A DNA stretch of 64,000 bases. Origin: Cucumis sativus (lineage: Eukaryota > Streptophyta > Magnoliopsida > Cucurbitales > Cucurbitaceae). The DNA lies in contig NC_026658.2 of NCBI RefSeq assembly GCF_000004075.3, positions 23,858,075-23,922,074 of the forward strand, written 5' to 3'. The position numbers and the translations under genes are program-made. How positions within the stretch are numbered: position 1 is the stretch's first letter; each line of letters begins with the position of its first letter. Shown in pieces: positions 38,015 to 48,619 of this stretch. The notes under the pieces were generated by a model. It had not been told where the DNA came from and ran no database searches. It was given only the letters and a program-made list of their open reading frames with translations.

Positions 38015-39138
38015 ATTGTAAGTGAACTTCACTAGTTTAACCTACTTTAATAATACTTATTGAAAATATAATTACCACATATGTGACCAACCAAAGTTAT
38101 TCATGCAATTTTAAACTTAAGCATGGACTAGAATATCATAGTTAATGTATGAAACATTGTAAGAAGGTAGAGATTCCAATCTCTCATCTCATCTCACATG
38201 TGTTGTTCAACTAAAATGAATGCACAAAATGTTAATTAATTAATTTTTAGTACAACACAAAGTATGAGATTTCGACCTCAAATCTCGAAAAAAAAACTAT
38301 ATATATCAATTATACCTAATTTCGTTTAAATGAACCAAATTAGAAACCAATAGAATATAAATTTTAGAAAATATCAATTATAAGTAATTTCTTCCTTTAT
38401 TATCTATATTTTACAAAAGTTTAAGAAGCCAAGCCCAAAATTTGAAAACAAAAAAGGATGTTATTTTTCTAAGAATTTGATTAAGTATTAAACCATTATA
38501 TTTAGAAATTAAGCGAATGAATTTCAGTAGCCTTATTTTCAAAAGTTAAAAATAAAAATGGAAATGATTAACTCATTTCCAATAATTAAACAAGTAAATT
38601 TTTGAATTTTTTTTTTTTATGGATGACGAGAAAATTGAGTAGGGTTTAGAGAATTTGTTAAATTCTGTAAATAATTTTAATTTTTTTTACTAAATTTGAA
38701 AATGTCTTTCATTTTTGTAATAAAAAAAACTGAAATAAGAAATTTGTCACATTCGATAGAATTAAGAAAGAGAAATAGAGAAGGATGAATTAATTGAAAT
38801 TTGAATATTTAATACAAAGTTAGAGATAAATTAATAAGGTGATTATACCAAAAAAATTACGATTAAGAATAATAAAGTGATCATTATATTCCAAGAGGAA
38901 AAACAAAGAGATATATATGAATATAAAAATATGAGGAAGAAATAATTAAAAAGAAGCAAATTGATGAACATAAATTCCAATATTCTACTCTTTGGTTGGG
39001 TACGTAAAACCATGGAATTTTGTGGCCGGAATACCCGTTTTGGAAATGTCCATCGTTGAAGCTTCCGGCGAAGAAACCACAATCGTTGCCCGGTGGAGCT
39101 TCTGATTGGATTGGCTTTGGAGTCCACTTCTCTTCGAG

Positions 39139-39742
39139 GTAAGTCCGATTGGTTTTGTATCGGAGTAGACACTGATCTATAACGGATATTAAGTTTTGCG
39201 ACTGTCTTTTTTTGTGGATTTGAATTTTGATTTGGATTTGGGGATGGGATGGGATAGGAAGGAGTTTATTTCTCAGCCTTGGTTTCTTGGTTATGTAGGC
39301 TTCGACGAGTCACCACTGCAATCGGTTTTGGGGAAGGAACACTGGGTTTATGAGTTGAGTTCTGTTTGTAGAAGGTGGTTTTGTGATGAGTTCGATGTCA
39401 TCACGAGACTGGTTAGCAGATCCGATATATGATTGTTATTCGTGATTGTAGGTCTGAATTCTGGCTTTACGGGAATGGTTGCCTTACTTCTTGCATTGTA
39501 TTTGACCTGAAGTTGTCCAGACCGTATAGAATTCAGCATTGAAAAGGAATTGTAGTTTTTGTGGATTTTGAATTTGGTTTTTTCTTTCAAAACCGCTACT
39601 GGGTTTGTAATTATTTTATTATTCAACTTGATTCATTTTTACGATTGGTGGTTGTAATAGCGGGAGTTGGTGCACTTCAGACTTCAGTGTTGGGAAGTAC
39701 TTCAGTTTTTGGAGAATTGATTGTTTTACTGGGAAGTTACAG
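39139..39742 (+). other. Probable 5'UTR intron of the MUCI70-like gene
   Basis: A good donor (CTTCGAG|GTAAGTCC) at 39138/39139 and an acceptor (GTTACAG|GAGATG) at 39742 bracket 604 nt of T-rich DNA. The second leader exon then starts at 39743, only 35 bases before the coding ATG. Confidence 0.6.
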
Positions 39743-39745
39743 GAG

Positions 39746-39778
39746 ATGAAAGTCGAAGTTGTGGGGTTGGAGGTATAA
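39746..39778 (+). CDS. 10-codon uORF overlapping the MUCI70 start codon
   Basis: ATG at 39746 opens the frame MKVEVVGLEV and stops at TAA 39776-39778. The last A of that stop is the first base of the coding ATG at 39778, giving TAATG. It begins three bases into the inferred second leader exon. Whether it is translated cannot be seen. The overlap suits termination-reinitiation control of the main frame. Confidence 0.45.
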   Translation: MKVEVVGLEV

Positions 39779-42700
39779 TGACCGGAGGGTCATTGGGTCT
39801 TCGTACGGGAAGCTATGCATCACTGCATCTACAGCTACAAAATGGTGCTTTGCAAAATTCAGCGACGTCACCGCTTGTGCACAAGGCTTCGAAAACAAAT
39901 CTTTCAAGTACAAGAGAGAGGGAGAGAGTTATTCCCTTGTGTTGTCGATACTTCGGTCGGAGAAGGGTTGCCATGCTCCTCCTGTTTATCCTTGCTCTTT
40001 TGGTTTTTGTTTTTGGATCCTTTGCAGTCAGTAGAGGTTTGTTCTTTTCTATCTCATTACTGATTTGTTGGGTTATTGCTCAATTATCGGTGGGTATTTT
40101 TCTGAACTTGTTGGTTGATGACTGTAGTGTAGGACCTTCTCTTATCAGATGAATCTAAACACTAAGTAGTTTAGCATTTATTTCAGGAATTTGTAGTATC
40201 TAAATCTTTGCCCCTTTCTCAAGTGAGGCTCTTGCAGTATGAATTTGAGACCAATGCATGAGCTTATTGTTCACCTCTTGGAATTATATCTTGCAAACAT
40301 GGAGCTTTTCTCATTTGTTGCACAATGGTTAATTTGATTATCAGTAAAGTTCTTGTGGAATTTGTAACCACGTGTCAAATTTTTATTCTTTTTTTGTCTC
40401 CTGTCAGTCATTGCTTGTGGCAATAGCTTCATTCGTTTGTTTAGTTGCTTCATCTGCTGTATCTTTCTGCTTTTGACTTTGCAGCAATAACATCTGCTGT
40501 TTTGTGGTTTCCCTTGTTGTGATGATTGACCAGATAGCAGTGATTTAAAGGCACCTTATGAAGAAACTACCCTAAGAGATTTGCTAAACCCTGCTGTTCT
40601 AAAAACAGAAGAATTCAAGGATATTATAACTTCTACACATGGGAATTTGATTAATCCTCCTTTCCCTTATTCAAATCGTTCTTTAATCTCCTATTCTTTT
40701 CCTCGACATTCCCTTCCATCACCACATCCATGCATAAACTTTGCTCTTCCTCCTCCAGCTCCAGCAAACGGAAAGCGGACTGGAGCACGTCGTAAGTATT
40801 AACTATTTTATGATCTTTTTCATGTCTACCATGATCTGCATGACTTATTCACGCTCCTGTTAGAAATTCTGATTTATGTTATCCTCGTTAATTTTTCCAG
40901 CTTGTCCAGTATGTTATATCCCTGTGGAGCAGGCTATTGCTAGTATGCCAATTGCACCATCAATATCTCCTGTACTACGTAATTTAACTTATATTCATGA
41001 CGGAAACCCAATAAAAACAGAACCACATGGGGGGTCTGATTTCGGTGGATATCCTTCTTTGAGACAGAGGAATGATTCTTTTGATATAAAGGAATCAATG
41101 ACAGTACACTGTGGGTATGTTTCAGTTTCTTACCTGTTTTCATGTACTGATTTAATAAGCGATGATATGATTATTTTACCAAAGACTTAGAATTCGATGT
41201 TCATCATACATGTATTCTTAGTTCCTAAAATGTTAAATTTGTTTGTTGTTGTCAATGCATACACTCTTGTGTTCTGCTCTCCTGTACTTATTAGATTTGT
41301 TAAAGGAAGTAAACCTGGTAATCAGAGTGGTTTCGATATTGATGAAGCCGACCTTTTGGAGTTGGAGGAGTTTCATGAGGTCATTGTTGCATCGGCCATA
41401 TTTGGTATGGTGTCACATTGCAATAGTTCTTCTTTCACTTTCTTTCTATGGACGTGGTTCTTTTTGTGACTAATTATTTTCATTTTTCTTTTTCATTTCT
41501 TAAGGAAACTATGATGTATTACAGCAGCCCATTAATATTAGTGAAGAGTCAAAAAAATTTGTTCCTTTCTACATGTTCATTGATGAAGAAACAGAAGCAT
41601 ATATGAAGAATTCCAGCCTCCTAGATAGCAGAAAGAGGATTGGCTTGTGGAGAATCATTGTCGTTCATAATGTTCCTTATGCTGATTCAAGACGTAATGG
41701 CAAGGTCAGTTAAATTCTTTGCCTCTACCCAATCTGTTCATTTCCACACTGTGCCAAAAATTTGAGATTTCCAGCAGTATATTGGTTTCAAGAATTCTTC
41801 AGGTTAATTTTTTCAACTTGTGAGAACATTGTTTCTTGTATTGAATAATTTTTTCTATGAGGTTAGATTAAATAATGTTCCATGAAATTATTTGAATGGG
41901 CGGATATGAGGCTTAAATGCAGCAAAGAGTACTCTGTTGTAGATTACTTATATCTAGGCAGGCACTATTTGTTTATTTATTCCTAAGAAAAAATTAAATA
42001 ACAATAATAATGTTTACATTGGATGAATAGAAGTAAAACTGGAATGGGTCATACAAAATAAAAGGCCGAACATAAAACACTGGTTTACAAAAAAGGAAAG
42101 ATAAGCTCCAAGAGGAAATGATCAAGTTCGGAAACAAAGGTAATTAATAACAAAAAGGACTTGATCATCTGGACCCTAAGACTAAAATGATGTAGAGTCT
42201 AAATATTCAAATGTTAAAGGTCTAGCCTGCCATAGAAGGAGGATGTAAGGTTACATACTCCCTCTTCATTATAACATGGCAACTCTGAGAAGGAGCTGGC
42301 ATCCACTTCAAAAAAATTGAAGACCTTGGTCCTAACCCAAATCTGAACAGCAAATGCTCATCGCCAAAGCATTAGCTTATTAGCTTGAATGTATGTATTT
42401 TTATTGGCATCATTTTTCATGATCTGCTAAATATAACTTTGATGAAATGTTTACCATTTTGTAGCTTAAAACTCTTGGGATGCTTTAATCTTAGCCATTT
42501 TGTGGATTCTTGGGTTGAGAGCGTTCATAAATTATTAACATGTTGCATGAATGCTGTTGATAATTGAAACTCGGTTCACTCCATAACCCCATTTAGAAAC
42601 CTACTACTTTTCCCCTTGTAATGATAACACCATGGTGTGCACATGTTATGTAGTGGCATCCTTGTTGATCTTGATATAGGCTTTTTTGTTCAAACTTTTT

Positions 42701-45700
42701 GAAGTTCGTTTCTTCTTTCTGCTACAGGAATTTTCCCGTATTCTCCTTACAATTGTGATTTGATGCATAGATGATAATTTTGTTTCTTTTCATTCCTCAG
42801 ACGTGGAAGGAGCATAAATCATGCTCACCCATTTTTCTCTATTTATGTCTTCTGTTTTCCACGATTCACTAATAATCAAATTCTAAAGCTAGTGTCCTAT
42901 CTTTATTAATATAAGGTTTAAATCTTATTTCAGTCAGCAAACATTTTAGCTTATTTATTTTTTCTTTGTACTTTCAAATATTTTAATTTGGTTTTGACAC
43001 TTCCAAATATCCTATTATTTTCATCTTAAAACATTTTTCAAAATGTTAATTTTATGTGCCATTAACAAAAAAAATTTGCTGCCCATTCCTAAACTCATCG
43101 CCAATCTGTACATGGAGTTTAAAAGTGTACTTAATACCACTTAAGGTTTTTGTTGGATAAAATTAACCAATAAAGATAATATGCACTCTTGTGTAAACGT
43201 CACGTGTACACAACATTTGAATTTATGAAAACCAAAATAATAAAACAGTGAAAGCTAAGTTTTCGTTAGATGCAATAAAAAATTTAACAATAAAGACAAT
43301 GAATTCTTGTGGGAAGTTCATGTGTAAAACAGAACATTTAAATTTGTAAGAACCAAAATAGAGTAATTGTTGAAGTTGAGAGATTGAAAGAGTATTAAAA
43401 GTTTAAAACCTTATTATTATCATTAGCATTATTTTACCATCATAATCATCATCATCATTATTATGCTTCATAACCATACAGATTGGATGATCCAGAGTCA
43501 AATTAATTGGCATATTTAATCATTATGTTTTGAGACTTTGAAAAATGCATCTAAAAATCCTAGATATTCATAGTCCCCATTCAGACAATGAAAAATAAAT
43601 AAGCCCATAACACTGTTGTAGAGAGGAAGAGAGCAATTGTTATTTCTATATATCTAAATGTGGTTGGTAACGTGGAATGAAACAGAGAATCCAGAATATA
43701 AAATGGTAGTAGGAATAGGGTATTATGGTGAAATCTTTATATATTAGGATTAAGATTAGTTTCTTTGGTTTATTAGGATTAAGATTAGTTTTTTTTTATT
43801 AATTAGGATTAGAATTAGTTTGTTTTTTAATTATAAATAGAGTACTTGTGTTCACAACTTTTAAAACATTAACAAAATTCTCTCATTTCTTATACGTCAA
43901 CATACTATTGCAACTTCGTGTTTATTTTTTTAGATTAGTTAATATGACTGAACTTAGTACCAAAGTGAACATCAGTACTGTGAACGTTTGCTCTTTTGAT
44001 TTAAATACCTGACAATTTCTGCACAGAAGGTACTTCACTGCTTAAAAATTAATCAACCTATGTTTTGTCCCTTTTAAACGAGATCAATATGTTAACATCA
44101 TACAGAACTTTTGTACTTGTTTGGAACTGTGAGGGGTTCATTTGGTTTTACTTGATCTAATTGTGCAGATTCCCAAGCTTCTTCTGCATAGGCTTTTCCC
44201 AAACATTCAATACTCAATATGGATAGATGGAAAACTTCAGCTTGTTGTGGATCCATTTCAAATTCTTGAGAGGTATGCCCAATAAAATTTTCCCTTGTCC
44301 GATTGTCATTTGGCTTAAATTTTTTGTAGCATGGTCATTATTATGCTAATTCTTTTCCTTTTTGCAATTTTTTGTATCCATCTACATTTATTTTGGATTC
44401 TGATGAAATGAGAGGTAATTTTGATTGAACCCATGGTTTTTGGAGGGTTAGGAATCGGCAACCTAAGATTACTTAATGAGCCACTGTTAGCAAAATGGTT
44501 ATGGCACTTCTTCATAGAACCACATGTTGATGTTGTATATGACCTGGTGGTGAGTTTAAGGCTTGAAACAAAAACCTCCAGGTTGCTAGCTTTGGGTTTT
44601 TGTTTATTCTCAAAGTTTGTTACATGCTTTGTTGGGGATGGTTCAAATACTTTACTTTAGGGGCGATTCTTGGTGAGAGACAAGCTCTTTTGTGTGTTAT
44701 TTCTTCAACTTCATCATTTTTCAGTTAAGTTCCTGCACTCTTTGCTTCTAGATTACCTTCCTCTTATTGTTCCTGCCTTCTTTGGGCTTTTGATTTCCCC
44801 TCATTGACCAAGAGGTTTTCGGAGGTGGTTAGCGAAGGAATGATGAAAGACCAAAGAAAGGAGGCTTTGGAGGTATGAGGGGATCTCAGATTTGGAGTTG
44901 CAGCAGAGAAGGATATTGACAGAGATTGCCATTCTATGATAGAAAAGGTGGTCCTAACCTCTATCTTTTGGCACAAGGGAGGTGTGTTGTGGTAGGATTT
45001 TATTTATTTATTTACTTTTAAGCTTGTTGCTATTTTGTGAGGAGTTTAGTTGGAGAGTAATAGTAGGGTTTTTAAAGTGCTTGAGAGATCCTTAGAGGAG
45101 GTTTGAGAGGTTGGGAAGGTGGAATGCTTCTCTATATAGTAGTTTATTAATCAGACTTTTTGTAGTTATCAACTAGATTTTATTTTTTTGGATTGGATTC
45201 TATTTCTCTGGGTAGTTTAGAAACTCCTTTTGTCGGTTTGTTTTTTATATGCCCTTGTACTTCCCTTCATCTTCTCAATGAAAACTTGATTTCTAATAAA
45301 GAGCATTTGTAACTTGTATGGACTTATAACTGCAAGGTTAGAGATAGTGGCAGTTTTTCCTTTGCTTTCTCAATTTATTCATAATGATGTTGGAGATAAG
45401 CGATGTGATTTCAGCTCTGCTTTCCTCACTCTCCTCCTTTCTCTTTAAGCTCTGAAGGAGAGAATCATGTCTCTAAAACCCATGTCATTCAAAGGGTTTT
45501 TCTCGTAGCTCTTTCTTCCCGTGTTTATCCAACCCATCCTTGGTGGGGGGTTCTTTGTTTTCTTCCGTTTGGAAGGTGAAAATTTCTAAGATTGAGTTCT
45601 TTGTGTGACAAATGTTGCATGGAAAAATTAACACCTCGGATTGAACTTTGTGTAGAGGGTCTTTAATGGTTGGGTCACTTTATCATACTCTCTGCGGGGG

Positions 45701-48596
45701 AGTTGAGGGCTTGAAGACATGGAGCATATTAGGTGGAGTTATGATTTTGCTCTGTTGTCTGTATCAATTTCTTTTAGGGAATTGGTGGAGGAGGTTTTCC
45801 TCCACTCGTTTTTTCATAATAAGGGCGTTTCTTGTCGCAATCTGAGTGTGCTATTTTGTGGGGCTTTGAGGATAGTCTTTCAAAGGGTGTTAGAGCTCCC
45901 TTTTGTAATTATAGTCTGTTAGCAGCCCATAGTTAAATATATATCACCAACACTCTCCTTCACTTGTGGGCTTGAAATATTTGAAAGGCCTGACAAGTGG
46001 AAATCAATCAATTTTATCTCACATGTGGACTTGAAATATTTGAAAAGCCCAACAAGTGGAAATCAATTTTAACTGGGAGGAAATGACAATGCAGGGACTT
46101 TAACACAGGACCTCCCCCAACCACCTACTCTGATACCATATAGGCAAATTTAAATATATATCACCAACAAAAGGGTGTTAGAGCTCCTATGTTAATGTTT
46201 GGATGTCCAAAGATTGTATTCTCCTCCCTGTGGATGGATCTAGAATAATGTTTAAGGGAGGGTGAGTCTATTGGCCACGTCTTCAATCATTGTGATGTTG
46301 CCCATCGTGCTTGGAACTTTCTAACTGGTCTTGTGGGAATTTTGTTTTGTATGCCAAGGAAGATTGATGGTTGGCTTGTGGAAGGTTTGAGTGCTTGGAA
46401 TCTGAAATGTAAGGTGTGGTTAATTGATAGCTACGCCTTTCAAGCTTTCTTATGTCTTTTGTGGTAGGAGGTTACTGCTCTTTCGTCTGAATGTTTTGAC
46501 TCTTTTTGTAATGTTATACAAAATACAACATCTTTGGTGGATTGCTTACACACAAGGTTCTTTTGTAACTATAGTCTGTTAGCAGCCTCTTTTGAAGTAG
46601 GTGCTTTAGGCCGTTTCTATCTTTATGATTGAATTTACTACTCCTTTTGAGGCTTCTTATTAAAAAAAAAAAGTCTCTTTGTAGGCTCTTTTGTAACTAT
46701 TCATTTGATCTATTTCTCGGCTAGTGACTGAGTCCCTCTTTTGTAGTTTGGTTTTTTTTTGTTTGTCTATGAATTCTTTGATTTTTATCCCATTTGTTCT
46801 ACCAAAAATAAAATAGGTTGGCACAACTTTTAAGTTGTTTCTCTAATTCTCTTCTAGACTAAATCTGATTTAGCAAGACAAACAAATGAGATTGTGAGCT
46901 TTGTTTGGCTACGATATTTAGATTTTATTAATGAAGGAAATTTGCATTTTTTTTCAATACCTTTCTATTTGATTGTCCAACATTTATTGAGCTTTTGCAC
47001 CTATTTTATTTTATGAATCCAATTTGCACTGAAAATTGTTTAATGGATTTGTTATTTTATGTTTAGTTGGATGACCAATAAATTGAACAATTAAGACTGT
47101 AATAACAAATGTCCCCGTGTTTTCTTTAGTGGGAAACTTTGAAAAAGTTTGGATGGATCTGTAGGGCTCATCATTTAGAGAATATTTTTTATATCCTCTT
47201 ATATCATAGGTTGGTTGACAGAATAATGGGTTCTTCCAATTGCTTCTTATGCATGATGTTTCTCTGTCAACCGCTTTTGATTATTTTCTGGTCTGATTTG
47301 TAGGTTTTATGTCAATGTATGTTTGGATGTTGGGTTGTGAATTATAAGTTCATTCCGTACTGGGCCAGACACTAGTTTATATACATTCTAATTATGAAAA
47401 AGGGTTATCTGGAGCCCCAGATCACCCCAAATAATCTCGTCACTCACCTACTCTCTTGCTATTTATACAACATCCAGTACTAATTTCCCATCTATTGATC
47501 AATATATCCCTTAATCCTAGCATACAAATATTTATATCTAGGTACCTAACGCTATTATTATGTCAATTGTCTTACAGATTCTTGTGGCGTCAAAATGCAA
47601 CTTTTGCAATTTCAAGACACTACAAACGATTTGATGTATTTGAAGAGGCTGATGCTAATAAGGCTGCTGGAAAATATGACAATTCCTCTATTGATGAGCA
47701 GATTGGATTTTATGTTACCGAGGGTTTAACACCATATTCCTTGGCTAAGCTTCCTATAACGAGTGGTATGAAGTAATTCATTACAGGCGCTAGTTTTGTT
47801 TTTCTACACCTGCCTTTTATGCGTATGCTACCGATCCCTGTTTAACAATTGTTTTGACTCTCCATTTCCTGCAGATGTTCCTGAAGGATGTGTTCTAATT
47901 CGAGAACATATTCCTATAACAAATTTATTTACTTGCCTTTGGTTCAATGAAGTTGATCGTTTTACTTCAAGAGATCAGTTAAGCTTCTCGATGGTGAGAG
48001 ACAAGATAATGTCTAAAGTCAACTGGAGCCTTAACATGTTTTTGGACTGTGAAAGGCGCAATTTTGTTATACAGGTCTTGAACTCCTTACTTCTAGTTAG
48101 AGAAACAAGCATGAATTCATCTTTAAAAATCATTCCTAATTAGAATCAAGGAACATAGTTTAATTCAATTACATATAATTCCTTTTTTTTAGTAAAATGG
48201 AACATATAATTCTATGGACATTTCTTTCAGCTTTTTGCAATATTGAGTTCTAGAACTTTTCCCTCTCAACCTAGTGGCTTCTCAATCTTGTTCCAAACCT
48301 TTTGTTATTTGGATTTGAGAAAAATGACTCTTGACATTATGCTCTTTCCCCTTTTACATTTATAGACATATCATAGAGAACTACTGGAACACATGCCACC
48401 TCCTGCCAGAGAAGTTCTCCATCGTCCTTCACTAGTGCCCGATGTTCATACTGTTTCTAAGCCTTCGGTTCATATTGTTCAAAAGTCTCCACCAGTAAAG
48501 AGAAATTCTTCCAAGCGAGGAAGAAGCGATAAGAAGTCCACTTCAAAGCGGCATCGTAAAGTTATTTCTGGGCATAGAGAGGATAATTCGTTATAA
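39778..48596 (+). CDS. MUCI70: MUCI70-like DUF616 glycosyltransferase (probable hexosyltransferase)
   Basis: Type II Golgi membrane protein of the DUF616 family. Arabidopsis MUCI70 is needed for seed mucilage pectin. Exons 39778-40036, 40534-40791, 40901-41114, 41295-41404, 41505-41704, 44169-44272, 47578-47765, 47875-48074 and 48366-48596 join in phase into 587 residues. A cytosolic head of ~60 residues ends in a basic patch before a membrane anchor at 64-84. A stem follows, with a proline-rich part near 150-170. The conserved domain starts around VHCGFVKG and includes [46 protein letters not shown] and the [15 protein letters not shown] motif. The C-terminal tail is strongly basic. Two introns are very large (41705-44168 and 44273-47577) and hold transposon debris. 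The paralogue assignment is by memory of the family. Confidence 0.92.
41705..44168 (+). other. Giant MUCI70 intron (2.5 kb) with repeat fragments
   Basis: The donor is AAG|GTCAGT and the acceptor TGTGCAG|ATTCCC. The 41980-42360 part is less AT-rich than its surroundings and looks like an antisense fragment of a transcribed or transposed sequence I cannot name. The 43614-43902 part resembles an LTR remnant and is listed separately. No exon-like frame was found inside. Confidence 0.6.
43614..43902 (+). mobile_element. Possible solo LTR remnant with three-fold 20-bp repeat
   Basis: The segment starts TGTTGTAG and ends GTCAACA. It holds TTATAAATAGAG near 43831, like an LTR promoter. TATTAGGATTAAGATTAGTT appears at 43742 and 43771, with a degenerate copy (AATTAGGATTAGAATTAG) at 43801. 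No matching 5-bp target duplication was found, so the ends are uncertain. Confidence 0.35.
44420..46675 (+). mobile_element. Decayed LINE retrotransposon 3' region inside a MUCI70 intron
   Basis: The plus strand encodes pieces of a plant L1-type reverse transcriptase C-terminus: [21 protein letters not shown] near 44450, [14 protein letters not shown] near 45735 and a zinc-knuckle-like [17 protein letters not shown] near 46275. They lie in different frames with stops between them, so the copy is dead. An A-run at 46662-46672 may be the poly(A) tail. The two zf-RVT-like pieces suggest parts of two copies or a rearranged one. A further 285-bp repeated insertion lies within it. The 5' boundary was not found. 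Confidence 0.7.
45886..46187. repeat. Nested insertion bounded by direct repeats
   Basis: AAAGGGTGTTAGAGCTCC occurs at about 45885-45902 and again at 46170-46187. TAAATATATATCACCAAC occurs at about 45933 and 46151. Between them two ~50-bp copies of a sequence with GACTTGAAATATTTGAAA lie at about 45960 and 46022. The arrangement looks like a small insertion in the LINE debris followed by a duplication. Confidence 0.55.
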
Positions 48597-48619
48597 TTCG
48601 ATTCACATTAAAAAAGTGT

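Larger units (their letters stand above)
31440..38990. other. Large AT-rich intergenic region with transposon insertions
   Basis: About 7.5 kb between the heads of the divergent SPA gene (minus) and MUCI70 gene (plus). No coding frame was found. It contains the CACTA-like element at 34422-35753, a hairpin element at 36372-36505 and a hAT-like MITE at 37762-38014. The remainder is AT-rich single-copy-looking DNA or transposon remains that I cannot delimit by eye. Confidence 0.55.

Noticed and set aside
46110-46145. TCTGATACCATA, resembling the complement of an initiator-tRNA primer-binding site
   Set aside because: It is not preceded or followed by a recognisable LTR border (TG...CA) at the required position, so no LTR element was called.
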